Origin: an uncultured Poribacteria bacterium
Lineage (GTDB): Bacteria > Poribacteria > WGA-4E > WGA-3G
DNA length: 64,000 nucleotides
Assembly (NCBI GenBank): GCA_951812525.1
Contig: OX638316.1
Location: forward strand, 4,396,506-4,460,505
Direction of reading: 5' to 3'
Position numbers and translations under genes: made by a program. The notes beneath the pieces are model-generated. The model was given only the letters and a program-made list of their open reading frames with translations, was not told where the DNA came from and did not search any database. Of the stretch, positions 1 through 7,590 are shown in pieces (positions within the stretch are counted from its first letter, which is position 1; each line of letters opens with the position of its first letter).

Positions 1-2
1 TG

Positions 3-578
3 CTTATATCCGCTATCTGCGTGATGCCTGACATTCAGCGTGCCGTCACAATGGATGTGAAAACTCCGGGCAACTACATTTACGTCGTGGGTAACACATA
101 CCCTGAATTGGGTGGCTCACACTACTTCGGCATTCATGGATTTATCGGCAACAACGCACCCATTGTCCGTCCCGATGAAGGTAAGTTGACAATGGAAAAA
201 CTCAGTACTGCTATTAGTAACGGATTGGTACGTTCTTGTCATGACTGTTCCGAAGGCGGTATCGGTGTAGCGGCAGCGGAAATGGCATTTGCAGGTGGAT
301 ACGGAATGGCGTTGAACCTGAGAAATATTCCAACAGGCGACAAGATCACTGCTGACGATATGCTCCTATTTTCGGAGTCAAATAGCCGTTTTCTTGTAGA
401 GATTGAACCGGAACACCAGCAGGCTTACGAAACTCACATGGCAGGCGTACCGACAGGTTGTCTCGGCACCGTTACAGACACACCAGATTTTGTCATCAAC
501 GGAACTACTGGGAACAGCATCATCTCAACTGCAATTGATACCCTTAAAAGCGCATGGCAAGCACCGTTGCAGTGGTAA
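3..578 (+). CDS. purL: PurL C-terminal part (phosphoribosylformylglycinamidine synthase), cut by the window edge
   Basis: The frame is open from the first bases, so only the last 191 residues of the protein are present. PurL is the large synthase subunit of the fourth step of purine synthesis, turning FGAR, glutamine-derived ammonia and ATP into FGAM in the cytoplasm. Visible family features are the PDIQRAVTMDVK stretch, the GNTYPELGGSHY segment, and SCHDCSEGGIGVAAAEMAFA, a typical AIRS-type C-terminal domain. purQ, the glutaminase partner, follows 110 bases downstream on the same strand, which supports the call. The sequence ends normally at TAA. No frameshift is visible. Confidence 0.93.
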   Translation, partial: LISAICVMPDIQRAVTMDVKTPGNYIYVVGNTYPELGGSHYFGIHGFIGNNAPIVRPDEGKLTMEKLSTAISNGLVRSCHDCSEGGIGVAAAEMAFAGGYGMALNLRNIPTGDKITADDMLLFSESNSRFLVEIEPEHQQAYETHMAGVPTGCLGTVTDTPDFVINGTTGNSIISTAIDTLKSAWQAPLQW

Positions 579-587
579 ATTTAATAC

Positions 588-615
588 CTGACAGCTGTCG
601 ACTGTCGGTTGTCAG
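588..615. repeat. purL-purQ intergenic dyad (CTGACA...TGTCAG)
   Basis: The gap between purL and purQ holds a 28-base dyad with CTGACA at one end and TGTCAG at the other. The inner palindrome is GACAGCTGTC. No T-run follows, so it does not look like a strong terminator. It could be a dispersed repeat or an mRNA hairpin between the two purine genes. Confidence 0.35.
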
Positions 616-688
616 CAAGAAGTATCTAATTATACCAGATATCACCTTACCGATTACTGACTGACAAAAGGAATCTCATCATAAAAAA

Positions 689-1492
689 ATGCTGAAACCT
701 AAAGCACTCATTTTGCGCACTGCGGGAACTAACTGCGATGCAGAAACGGATGCGGCGTTTCAACTCGCTGGTGCGGAGACTGCGTTAATCCACATTCAAA
801 ACCTGATATCCGATAAAGTTGACTTAACCGACTATCAGATCCTTGCCATTCCTGGTGGTTTCTCCTACGGCGATGATATTTCAGCCGGTATTCTACTGGC
901 AGTCGAGATGAAACACAAACTGGCAGACGCGCTGAATAAGTTCGTTGCGGATGGAAAACTGATACTGGGTATATGCAACGGATTTCAAGTCCTTGTGCGG
1001 ACAGGCTTGTTGCCTGGGATAAACCTACCCGGGAGCGACACTCCAGAAATGACGCAGCAGACGACTTTAGCAATGAATACCTCGGCGAAATTCGAGTGCC
1101 GATGGGTAGGCTTGGAAACAGAAGAGAGTACATGCGTCTTCACAGAAGGTATTAAAGATAACATCTATCTCCCTGTTGCACACGCTGAGGGACGGTTCAC
1201 TGCTCCACCAGGTGTGCTGGAAGAATTAGAATCAAACAAGCAGGTTGTGCTTCGGTATGCGAAAAGTGAGTACCCGCACAATCCAAATGGATCTGATGCT
1301 GATATTGCGGGTATCTGCGACACAACAGGTCGGATCTTTGGATTAATGCCCCACCCAGAACGGTTTCTGATGAAATGGAATCACCCGCGCTGGACACGAC
1401 TCACCAAGACAACAGGTAACAACTCTGAAGAGGGTGATGGGCTCGCCATCTTTAAAAATGCCGTTAATTACATTAAATCGCATGGCAAATAA
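689..1492 (+). CDS. purQ: PurQ, glutaminase subunit of FGAM synthase
   Basis: Class I glutamine amidotransferase that supplies ammonia to PurL. The N-terminus has the family segment RTAGTNCDAETDAAF. The nucleophile elbow GICNGFQ places the catalytic cysteine near residue 96. The His/Glu of the triad sit in LMPHPERF near the C-terminus. At 267 residues it is slightly longer than short-type PurQ proteins (about 230), with extra sequence around residues 105-210. The ATG at 689 follows a weak GGAA Shine-Dalgarno-like stretch. The 3' end overlaps the next gene by 11 bases. No separate PurS is visible, but the upstream side is outside the window. Confidence 0.95.
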   Translation: MLKPKALILRTAGTNCDAETDAAFQLAGAETALIHIQNLISDKVDLTDYQILAIPGGFSYGDDISAGILLAVEMKHKLADALNKFVADGKLILGICNGFQVLVRTGLLPGINLPGSDTPEMTQQTTLAMNTSAKFECRWVGLETEESTCVFTEGIKDNIYLPVAHAEGRFTAPPGVLEELESNKQVVLRYAKSEYPHNPNGSDADIAGICDTTGRIFGLMPHPERFLMKWNHPRWTRLTKTTGNNSEEGDGLAIFKNAVNYIKSHGK

Positions 1493-1916
1493 ATTATACC
1501 GCCGCCTACTTCCGTTTTATATGAAATTACCTGTCTTCTGGGCATTTATAGTAGTGTCTGTGTTAGGGCAGCTGCTTTGGGTGGTGGCTATCTCGCACGA
1601 CGTACGCATTGACCTCCGCTGGTCAAGTTTCGGCTATGGATTGGGAATTGGCTTGGGTTTTATGCAGGGGAAATGGACATCCCGGCTATGGGATCAATCT
1701 TACCTAAAGGTTTTAAAGCGGGAGATAACTTTCTGGGAAGCAAAAGGGGCGAAACTTTTAACTTTTTACACCTGTTTTGCACTGGGCTTACCGATTCTCT
1801 GTCCTTTCCTTATCCGATCACTTGATACTTTAGCAAGCATTCAGTCCTATGTCTTCGGTTTTATCGGTGCGATGAATGTGGCGCTGCTGCTATGGGTGCG
1901 GCGTATGCCGAAATGA
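1482..1916 (+). CDS. Small membrane protein of unknown function
   Basis: A 144-residue protein starting at the ATG inside the last codons of purQ (11-base overlap), which suggests translational coupling. A start 48 bases further upstream is open but would lie deeper within purQ. Hydrophobic segments are visible near residues 12-35 (LPVFWAFIVVSVLGQLLWVVAI), 44-58, 86-108 (TFYTCFALGLPILCPFLI) and 118-137. Basic residues flank them. I recognise no family and see no catalytic motif. The location after purQ gives no functional clue. Confidence 0.7.
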   Translation: MANKLYRRLLPFYMKLPVFWAFIVVSVLGQLLWVVAISHDVRIDLRWSSFGYGLGIGLGFMQGKWTSRLWDQSYLKVLKREITFWEAKGAKLLTFYTCFALGLPILCPFLIRSLDTLASIQSYVFGFIGAMNVALLLWVRRMPK

Positions 1917-2110
1917 ACGGTCTATTCGTTGTCAGTTACTTTTTGGATTTGTTGTAAAATACTTAACTGTCACACAAAATCTTTTGCTAAAACTGATATA
2001 CTGTGGTCCACCTGACCTGAGAAGAGCAAGATCGACTATAGAACTGATGTCAACTGCCACTGCACTTGCAAAATCGTTGCAAATGTAGTAAACTCTGTAC
2101 AAATCAATAG

Positions 2111-2272
2111 GTTGAGAGAGATGATTGGACAGTCCATTTTCTTTTACATCGGGAAACTGGTGAAATCAAAGGACAAACACCTATAGGTCGAGCAACAGTT
2201 GAAATGCTTGTGATGAATGCTGAGCAACCGATGCGAGCGCGGCGCAACCTGATAAGTTTTGAGGTTTTATGA
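2111..2272 (+). pseudogene. C-terminal remnant of an HNH endonuclease
   Basis: After an in-frame stop at 2108-2110 there is an open stretch of 53 codons ending in TGA. It encodes HRETGEIKGQTPIGRATVE followed by MLVMNAEQPMRARRNL. The pattern G.I.G.TP.GRATV..L.MN matches the tail that follows the last histidine in many HNH nucleases; this is from my knowledge of the family, not a search. The core ββα metal motif and start are missing, so I read it as a fragment. An overlapping minus-strand reading frame of similar size has no recognisable content. Confidence 0.55.
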
Positions 2273-2318
2273 AGACTTCGGAAATACCGCCATCTACTTA
2301 GTATTGATTTTTGAAATG

Positions 2319-2341
2319 CCTCCGGTCCCATCGGAGGTTTT
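2319..2341 (+). terminator. Putative intrinsic terminator after the HNH remnant
   Basis: CCTCCG (2319-2324) pairs with CGGAGG (2332-2337) around a 7-base loop and is followed directly by TTTT. The stem is short but GC-rich. It lies 47 bases after the remnant's stop codon, where a terminator of the lost gene would be expected. Confidence 0.5.
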
Positions 2342-2383
2342 GCATTTAATCTGGTAAAAAGAGGGAAACGCAAAATAGAATTG

Positions 2384-2392
2384 TGCTATAAT
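2384..2392 (+). promoter_or_regulatory. Extended -10 element TGCTATAAT
   Basis: TGC followed by a perfect TATAAT. No good -35 lies 16-18 bases upstream. The same TGnTATAAT form occurs elsewhere in the window ahead of real genes. A transcript from here would carry the 2426-2452 inverted repeat in its first 50-60 bases. Confidence 0.45.
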
Positions 2393-2425
2393 CGCGAGTC
2401 AGAAGTCGGAAATGCAAAGCTTAGA

Positions 2426-2452
2426 CAAATTGTGCTTTAATAGCACAATTTG
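2426..2452. promoter_or_regulatory. Perfect 11-bp inverted repeat, possible operator or hairpin
   Basis: CAAATTGTGCT, spacer TTAAT, then AGCACAATTTG: the arms are exactly complementary. There is no T-run after it. The left half repeats AATTGTGCT, which also runs into the -10 element about 49 bases upstream. The symmetry and position between two promoters would suit a repressor site. A structured 5' leader is the alternative. Confidence 0.45.
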
Positions 2453-2467
2453 GAGATTCCTCCTACA
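2447..2467 (+). repeat. Degenerate copy of dispersed repeat A
   Basis: ATTTGGAGATTCCTCCTACA differs from the 13268 copy (ATTTGGAAATCCCTCCTACA) at only a few positions. It overlaps the right arm of the inverted repeat. The left half of the element is not recognisable here. Confidence 0.4.
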
Positions 2468-2509
2468 AGGCAAGGAGAACCGAATGTGCCCATCTCAACC
2501 ATACACCTA

Positions 2510-2539
2510 TTGACAACTGAATGTGGTTTATTGTAAGAT
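2510..2539 (+). promoter_or_regulatory. Promoter for the VOC gene
   Basis: A perfect TTGACA (2510-2515), an 18-base spacer, and TAAGAT (2534-2539) preceded by TG. It lies about 65 bases ahead of the VOC start codon. A second TTGACA at 2562-2567 has no good -10 partner. Confidence 0.5.
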
Positions 2540-2602
2540 AAAACATAATTCCAGCGAGTTTTTGACAGATTCAGGACATCTTATCAAGAAGGAGATAGAC
2601 CA

Positions 2603-3007
2603 ATGGCATTTTTGAGACACATTGCACTCCGGACAAAGGATATGGAAGCCTCTCGCCGTTTTTACGAAACGATTGGTTTTGAGTTTGTTGGGTATCGAGG
2701 GCGCGGTGGATTAGATCTCTCGGACGGCACTCTGAATATGACGATCCTCCAATATAACGGTTCAGAACGCCCACCTTTTGAGGAAGGGACAGAGTTTATC
2801 CACTTCGGTATAATTGTCAAGGATTTAGGGAGCATATATAACACACTTCGCGATGGCGGTTTTGAATTGATTATGGATAATGTGAAGAAGGGCGATGAAA
2901 TTGACGATGACAAGCCACCCGAACGCTCTTTCAAGGTTGCGGATCCAGATGGAAACGTTGTGGATATTACATGTGCGACCAATGAGTGGCGCGGTGTGAC
3001 AGTCTAA
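2603..3007 (+). CDS. VOC-family (glyoxalase/dioxygenase fold) protein
   Basis: A 134-residue, single-domain vicinal-oxygen-chelate protein. It opens with FLRHIALRTKDMEASRRFYET, the usual first β-α unit with a metal-ligand His. It continues with the FIHFGIIVKDL unit carrying a second His, and ends with FKVADPDGNVVDI, where family members keep 'DPdGn.vE'; here the acidic ligand position reads D rather than E. Members of this family act as dimers with a divalent metal on glutathione or thiol adducts, antibiotics or catechols; the substrate cannot be told from sequence. A clear AAGGAG lies 9 bases before the ATG. The HIT gene follows on the same strand. Confidence 0.85.
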   Translation: MAFLRHIALRTKDMEASRRFYETIGFEFVGYRGRGGLDLSDGTLNMTILQYNGSERPPFEEGTEFIHFGIIVKDLGSIYNTLRDGGFELIMDNVKKGDEIDDDKPPERSFKVADPDGNVVDITCATNEWRGVTV

Positions 3008-3023
3008 TCAAAGGACACGAAGC

Positions 3024-3524
3024 ATGCCCCACACTCTTGCCCGATTCGAGATGCCAATCTGGGATCCTTGCCCATTTTGTGAGTTAGCTGCTGGACGTGG
3101 CGAAACCGGACACATCATCGACGCAACTGAAAACACACTCACATTTATCAATATAAGGCAATTTGAAATAGGGCAATTGTTGATTACGCCGCGCCGACAC
3201 GCACCAACAATATTGGACTTAAGGGATGATGAAGCGGTTGAAATTATGGATAAGCTGCGCACAGCAGCCGATGCTCTAACCGAAACCTTTAACCCAGACG
3301 GCATTACTGTTTATCAGAACAACGGTGTAACGAGTTTGCAGGAAGTTCCTCACTTCCATATTCACGTTGTCCCGCTCCGAAAATCGAGTGATTGGGGTAG
3401 CGGACCACCACACATCACGGCGCTGCAACCTAAAAATAGGGAAATGAAGCGGAAGGTAACCGTATCTTGGGAGCGTGCCGGAGAAATCGCCGCTATTGTG
3501 AAACCGAATTTCAAAACTCAGTAG
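3024..3524 (+). CDS. HIT-family nucleotide hydrolase/transferase
   Basis: A 166-residue histidine-triad protein. The catalytic triad motif is intact as HFHIHVVP, and the middle His is the nucleophile in the family. An N-terminal CPFC pair around residues 16-19 matches the zinc-binding site of Hint-like members. The segment LLITPRRHAPTILDL also fits ('hvLi.PkrH...l.dL'). HIT proteins split nucleoside phosphoramidates or dinucleoside polyphosphates in the cytoplasm. The gene starts 16 bases after the VOC stop, with AAGGA upstream, so the two are probably co-transcribed. The exact substrate is unknown. Confidence 0.9.
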   Translation: MPHTLARFEMPIWDPCPFCELAAGRGETGHIIDATENTLTFINIRQFEIGQLLITPRRHAPTILDLRDDEAVEIMDKLRTAADALTETFNPDGITVYQNNGVTSLQEVPHFHIHVVPLRKSSDWGSGPPHITALQPKNREMKRKVTVSWERAGEIAAIVKPNFKTQ

Positions 3525-3563
3525 ATTGCGACAGGATTAACTCCTGTTGTATTGGAAAATAGA

Positions 3564-4394
3564 ATGGCATTTCAATTTCAAGATTCGATGGTTAATGCGT
3601 ACCTCTCGCAAGGCTACTTGATTTTTCGTGGGATTCTTCCGCCGTCTCTGCTCAGTGATCTACGTCGCGAGGCAGAGAAAGCACGCGATCTAGCGCACAA
3701 ACTCAACGGACCCCAGACGCAACGGATTCAACCACTCTCCAATTATGGCGATGAACTAAATCTCCAGCCTTTTTATGATTATACTGAATTGCCGGAGCTT
3801 CGAGATGCTATTGAGAAATTGCTCGGCGATAACTACACGCATGGTCATGTCGATATCATGGGTCTACTCGTTGAACCGCTTGAGTATCCGTGGCATATCG
3901 GATGGCACCGAGACGGTGTTGTAGAGGTCCCACCTGAAGCGCGCGATGAGATCGTCAACGCGAAACTGGCGGAGGTCTGGTACGATCTGCGGCATTTTAA
4001 TCAGGTCAACTGTGCGATTTACGCCGATTCCTGTACGTGGTTTGTTCCGGGTAGCCACCTTCGTCAATGGGACTTGCCCGGCGAGAAGCAGTCTACAGGC
4101 GATCCGAGGCTACGGAAACCCTTGGAAGGACAGTCCAACGCTGAGGCTGAACGATACTGCTTAGAGCACTGTAGGCAGTTTCCAGGTGCCGTTCAGGTAC
4201 ATCTGGGACCGGGAGATTTTATGGTTTACCGGAATCTAGCATGGCATACCGGAAATTACATAACCTATCAACCGCGGGCAACCATTCACGATGTTGTTCG
4301 GTACGAGGAAAAAAAAGACTGGACGGATTGGCAACAGACAAAGTTGGACGCCGTGCAGCGGATGAAGGAAAAATCGACAAAACAGCACAGTTAA
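3564..4394 (+). CDS. Phytanoyl-CoA dioxygenase (PhyH) family protein
   Basis: A 276-residue Fe(II)/2-oxoglutarate-type oxygenase. The N-terminus (YLSQGYLIFRGILPPSLL) is the usual PhyH opening. The metal site is HRD in IGWHRDG (HxD, near residue 115), with the distal His in LAWHTGNY and an Arg shortly after (PRATIHD) that could bind 2-oxoglutarate. FVPGSHLRQW is the conserved substrate-side loop. I chose the ATG at 3564, with GGA 7 bases upstream, over an in-frame TTG 12 bases earlier. The substrate is unknown; relatives hydroxylate many small molecules. The next gene has its own promoter. Confidence 0.88.
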   Translation: MAFQFQDSMVNAYLSQGYLIFRGILPPSLLSDLRREAEKARDLAHKLNGPQTQRIQPLSNYGDELNLQPFYDYTELPELRDAIEKLLGDNYTHGHVDIMGLLVEPLEYPWHIGWHRDGVVEVPPEARDEIVNAKLAEVWYDLRHFNQVNCAIYADSCTWFVPGSHLRQWDLPGEKQSTGDPRLRKPLEGQSNAEAERYCLEHCRQFPGAVQVHLGPGDFMVYRNLAWHTGNYITYQPRATIHDVVRYEEKKDWTDWQQTKLDAVQRMKEKSTKQHS

Positions 4395-4421
4395 TTGTCC
4401 GCAACCGCCTATTCTTTGCGA

Positions 4422-4449
4422 TTGACTAAATAAATAATATGTGTATAAT
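4422..4449 (+). promoter_or_regulatory. Promoter for the amidohydrolase-Rieske operon
   Basis: TTGACT (4422-4427), a 16-base spacer and TATAAT (4444-4449). It lies about 47 bases ahead of the amidohydrolase start and is one of the best σ70-type matches in the window. Confidence 0.65.
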
Positions 4450-4495
4450 TGGCTAAAACTGGATGCCTATCCTCTAACTACAAGGAGACGCTGAA

Positions 4496-5659
4496 ATGAG
4501 TCAAATTGGAGCAAGACCCGTTACTGCCCCGGGTTGGACTGCTAAACCGAAAAACGGTATTACTATTGTTGACTGTGATGTCCACCACAATTTCCGCCAC
4601 CCTACACAATTATTGCCCCATCTGTCAAAGTTCTGGCAGGAACACCTTCTCGACCAAGGGCTGCATCTCGGCGGGTATCCGAATATTCCGATTCGGAGCA
4701 ACCGTGTAGATCTTAAAGGTAGAGTCGAAGATGCCATCGCATCGACGCCGAAGAACACTGGCGGTGACCCCAGGGATTTCAACTTCACATTAGAATTCCT
4801 CCAAGAAGAGCATCTCGATGTCTGGAATATAGACGTTGCTGTGCTTACGGGACCTCCTCCGTTCTATGGGTATTCTGGGTTACCCGACCCCGATTGGGCG
4901 GCTGCGCTTTGCCGGGCTTTTAATGACTGGACGATCGAGCATTGGCTTGATCGGGACGAACGCGTTGTCAACGCTATCCTCGTTTCACCGTCAGACCCAC
5001 CTCAAGCTATTGAAGAGATTAACAGGCTTGCAGACCGGAAGGATACCGTTGCCGTCATGGTGCCGATGGGAACAAGCCGTCCCTTTGGCAATCGTTTCTA
5101 TCATCCTATATGGGAAGCATGCGAAGCACATGGACTCCCTATCATATCGCATATTGGCGGTGGTGGCGGCGCGACCCGAAACACGCCTACTCCAGTTGGG
5201 CATCCCACCTACTATATGGAAAGTCGGATGAGCCGTCCGTATGTCGCCAGTACACACGCGACATCCCTTATCTGCGAAGGCGTCTTTGAAAAATTTCCGA
5301 ACCTCAAGTTCGCTCTTATTGAAGCACAACAGATGTGGGCGGTGCCGGTGATGTGGCATCTCGATACCGACTGGAAAGCCTTGCGTGATCAGACACCGTG
5401 GCTCAAACGCCTGCCGAGTGAATACTTCCGCGAACACATCCGAATTGGTTCGCAGCCGATGCACGAGCCTGAAAAACCAGAGCAGATGTACCAGATGTTA
5501 GAGATGTTGCATGCGGATGAAACGTTGATATTCTGTTCAGACTTCCCGCATTTCGACTGGAATGATCCGGTGACTATTTTTCCCAAACTTGATGACGACT
5601 TGAAGCACCGTATTTTCGCACAAAATGCGCTGGATATCCTTCGGATGGAGGATAAGTAG
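4496..5659 (+). CDS. Amidohydrolase-2 family metal-dependent hydrolase or decarboxylase
   Basis: A 387-residue TIM-barrel protein of the amidohydrolase-related (ACMS decarboxylase-like) group. IVDCDVHHNF near residue 25 carries the first metal-binding positions. PIISHIGGG supplies the barrel His, FALIEAQQMWAVPV is the typical following strand, and FCSDFPHFDW carries the catalytic Asp. The family cleaves or decarboxylates ring acids and related compounds. The Rieske gene starts only 2 bases after the stop, so the two are one operon and probably serve one pathway. AAGGAG lies 9 bases before the ATG. The substrate cannot be assigned. Confidence 0.87.
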   Translation: MSQIGARPVTAPGWTAKPKNGITIVDCDVHHNFRHPTQLLPHLSKFWQEHLLDQGLHLGGYPNIPIRSNRVDLKGRVEDAIASTPKNTGGDPRDFNFTLEFLQEEHLDVWNIDVAVLTGPPPFYGYSGLPDPDWAAALCRAFNDWTIEHWLDRDERVVNAILVSPSDPPQAIEEINRLADRKDTVAVMVPMGTSRPFGNRFYHPIWEACEAHGLPIISHIGGGGGATRNTPTPVGHPTYYMESRMSRPYVASTHATSLICEGVFEKFPNLKFALIEAQQMWAVPVMWHLDTDWKALRDQTPWLKRLPSEYFREHIRIGSQPMHEPEKPEQMYQMLEMLHADETLIFCSDFPHFDWNDPVTIFPKLDDDLKHRIFAQNALDILRMEDK

Positions 5660-5661
5660 TT

Positions 5662-6039
5662 ATGGCTCGTGTCGTCGTTGGGAAAGTGTCAGAGATTCCG
5701 CCCGGAAAACGCAAGATTATTGTCCCGTTCCGTGGTAAAGCGGGTATCGGTGTCTTTAATGTCGATGGTAAGTTTTACGCCATTCGCAATATCTGTCCAC
5801 ACAAGCGCGGACCTCTATGTACAGGCGAACTTACTGGTAGATTCGATGCCGAGGCACCGCCCTCTATTCACGGTGTGACGCTCTCTGTTGATAGTTTAGG
5901 TGAAATTCTACGCTGCCCTTGGCATCAATGGACCTTCGACCTCTCTACTGGACAGTGTCTCGTTGATGATACATTGCGTGTGGCGATTTACTCCGTCAAG
6001 GTTGAGGGTGACGATGTTGTCGTAGAATACGACGGCTAA
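5662..6039 (+). CDS. Rieske [2Fe-2S] ferredoxin-like protein
   Basis: A 125-residue soluble Rieske protein. The cluster ligands are visible as CPH in NICPHKRGPLC and CPWH in LRCPWHQWTF, the two Cys/His pairs of the fold. The 37 residues between the two boxes are longer than the usual 15-20 and contain an extra segment rich in acidic and hydrophobic residues. Such proteins carry electrons to an oxygenase or act as small electron carriers. It follows the amidohydrolase by 2 bases. No oxygenase large subunit is adjacent, so its partner is unknown; a PhyH protein lies just upstream. Confidence 0.9.
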   Translation: MARVVVGKVSEIPPGKRKIIVPFRGKAGIGVFNVDGKFYAIRNICPHKRGPLCTGELTGRFDAEAPPSIHGVTLSVDSLGEILRCPWHQWTFDLSTGQCLVDDTLRVAIYSVKVEGDDVVVEYDG

Positions 6040-6241
6040 GGTGATTAAGACGACTCATAACCGGTAATATGTGGTGTCAATTGACTGACTCAGGACTTTC
6101 AAGATTAGAGGATTCATAGGATTATCGTTTCTGTCTCTTGGTTGAAAATCGTTCTTCATTGCTTATTGCGTTATTTTTCTCAACTTCATTTAGATTTCAG
6201 TCTTTGTGGGGCATGCCCTGTTAGATGATGTCTGGCAGCTT

Positions 6242-6258
6242 GCAAACTAACAGTTTGC
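6242..6258. repeat. Short hairpin in the leader of the LamG gene
   Basis: GCAAACT, loop AAC, AGTTTGC: a perfect 7-bp stem 27 bases ahead of the LamG start. It has no T-run. It may be a dispersed hairpin repeat or an mRNA structure near the ribosome-binding site. Confidence 0.35.
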
Positions 6259-6284
6259 GGTACACAAACGCAACGGAGGACAAA

Positions 6285-7058
6285 ATGATTAGCAGCACTC
6301 GGGGACAAACCTTTGTTTTAGCCGTTATAGTGGCTGTTTTAATGGCTACAAACGTAGCACACGCCCGCCAAGCGATTACCGATGGGCTGGTGAGTTACTG
6401 GTCATTTAATAAAGATACGGTCACAGGTAAAGCGGTTGAAGATATTTTTGGCACCAACGATGGAACAATGGATGGGAATGTCGAGGTCGTTAACGGTAAA
6501 GTCGGCGAGGCACTTAAGTTTAGTGGAGGCCATGTTGATTGTGGCGCAGGGAACGATTTAACCGAGATTGGTGATCAAATTACATTAGAGATGTGGATAA
6601 AGCCTGAAAAAGCTGGATGGGCGATTATCGCAGGCATATCAAGGTCAGGAAACAATTCTTATGTGATTGCGTGGTCAGACCAAACTCGTGTTGATTTTAA
6701 TCTCTGGAACGGTGTCTTAGAGACTTGGCCCTTCCACAGTTTGGCTCAGCCTGATGTAAATAAATGGCATCACGTCGCTGGCGTTTACGACGGTTCTAAA
6801 GCGATAATTTACATTAATGGTGAAGAGGATAGTAATAAAAAATTCGAGGGCGATCTCAAACATAATGGAGAGAATTTTTGGATGGGTGCCAGAAAATCGG
6901 ATGGGCTTCCTTTCAATGGTCTTCTTGACGAACTTCGTCTCTACAACCGAGGCCTAAGTCAAGCGGAGATTGAACAGAACCGTGACGCCGTGGGACTTGC
7001 TGTCGAACCGACTGAGAAATTGACACTCACTTGGGGAAGCCTAAGAGCGTCAAAATAA
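6285..7058 (+). CDS. Secreted LamG-domain protein with WGSLRASK tail
   Basis: A 257-residue exported protein. The ATG at 6285 has GGAGGA upstream and gives a clean signal peptide (residues 1-24, hydrophobic FVLAVIVAVLMATNVAHA). One LamG/concanavalin-like β-sandwich follows: DGLVSYWSFN opening, HVDCGAGNDL, ITLEMWIKP, the WHHVAGVYDG strand near residue 165, and GLLDELRLYNRGLS near the end. Such domains bind carbohydrate or act as recognition modules. The last 20 residues end in EKLTLTWGSLRASK, a tail shared with three other exported proteins in this window. An upstream start 60 bases earlier is open but lacks a ribosome site. Confidence 0.85.
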   Translation: MISSTRGQTFVLAVIVAVLMATNVAHARQAITDGLVSYWSFNKDTVTGKAVEDIFGTNDGTMDGNVEVVNGKVGEALKFSGGHVDCGAGNDLTEIGDQITLEMWIKPEKAGWAIIAGISRSGNNSYVIAWSDQTRVDFNLWNGVLETWPFHSLAQPDVNKWHHVAGVYDGSKAIIYINGEEDSNKKFEGDLKHNGENFWMGARKSDGLPFNGLLDELRLYNRGLSQAEIEQNRDAVGLAVEPTEKLTLTWGSLRASK

Positions 7059-7080
7059 CCGATTTGAAAACGAGCCGTGA

Positions 7081-7584
7081 ATGAACAAGCAATCGCGCCT
7101 TTCGATTGAAGAAGTGACAGCCGACCATCCGGATTGGCAGGATTTTGTTGCGCTTGTCAAGGACACAAATCAGGAAGGCTGGGCATTTAATCCGTATTTT
7201 GAACAGTTTTCACGCTATTTTTTAGCGGCAAAACAGAATCGAATTATCGTTGGATTTCTCATGTTTGTCGTATGGGACATTGGTCCCCATGATCGCGACC
7301 ACCCACCTATTCAGATACATGGAAAAACGCTCAAAGAGGCGAAAATCCTTGCGTTTGGTGTGAAGGAAGGATATCGAAGGCAAGGTATTGGCACGGCACT
7401 TCAGGAATATACTATCAATCAAGCAAGATTGTTTGACTGCTATCAAGTTCGATCTGTCAGTGGTGAGAGCCACCCCGAAAACCACTATCTTAAACTCTCT
7501 ATGGGTTTCGCCGTAGAGCCGATGGAACGCGATGAACAGTGTTTAGCTTTTGTGATGCCTCTTAAATCGTCAGGAGAAAAGTAA
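7081..7584 (+). CDS. GNAT-family N-acetyltransferase
   Basis: A 167-residue acetyltransferase of the GNAT fold. The acetyl-CoA pyrophosphate loop is RRQGIGTAL, within AFGVKEGYRRQGIGTAL. The C-terminal ENHYLKLSMGF matches the usual 'A..lYek.GF' strand. The N-terminal third (IEEVTADHPDWQDFVALV) is the acceptor-binding part and gives no substrate. The gene lies 22 bases after the LamG stop and is followed 6 bases later by a membrane protein gene, so these may be co-transcribed. No unusual feature. Confidence 0.85.
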   Translation: MNKQSRLSIEEVTADHPDWQDFVALVKDTNQEGWAFNPYFEQFSRYFLAAKQNRIIVGFLMFVVWDIGPHDRDHPPIQIHGKTLKEAKILAFGVKEGYRRQGIGTALQEYTINQARLFDCYQVRSVSGESHPENHYLKLSMGFAVEPMERDEQCLAFVMPLKSSGEK

Positions 7585-7590
7585 GCTTTC

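Larger units (their letters stand above)
1917..2602. other. Gene-poor stretch with remnant, repeat and promoter signals
   Basis: About 690 bases without an intact gene. It holds an extended -10-like TGATATACT at 1994-2002, an HNH nuclease tail remnant, a small terminator-like hairpin, a TGCTATAAT promoter element, a perfect 11-bp inverted repeat, a degenerate copy of the GGGATTTGGAAATCCC repeat family, and a TTGACA/TAAGAT promoter for the next gene. Each is listed separately. The mix of decayed coding sequence and repeats looks like a site of past insertion or deletion. Confidence 0.6.

Noticed and set aside
2104-2373. An 89-codon minus-strand frame over the HNH remnant
   Set aside because: The opposite strand carries a recognisable HNH tail, and this frame has no recognisable content.
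2484-2513. A 9-residue mini-frame with an AAGGAG ribosome site
   Set aside because: It ends within the -35 of the next promoter. A leader peptide is possible but nothing supports it beyond the ribosome site.
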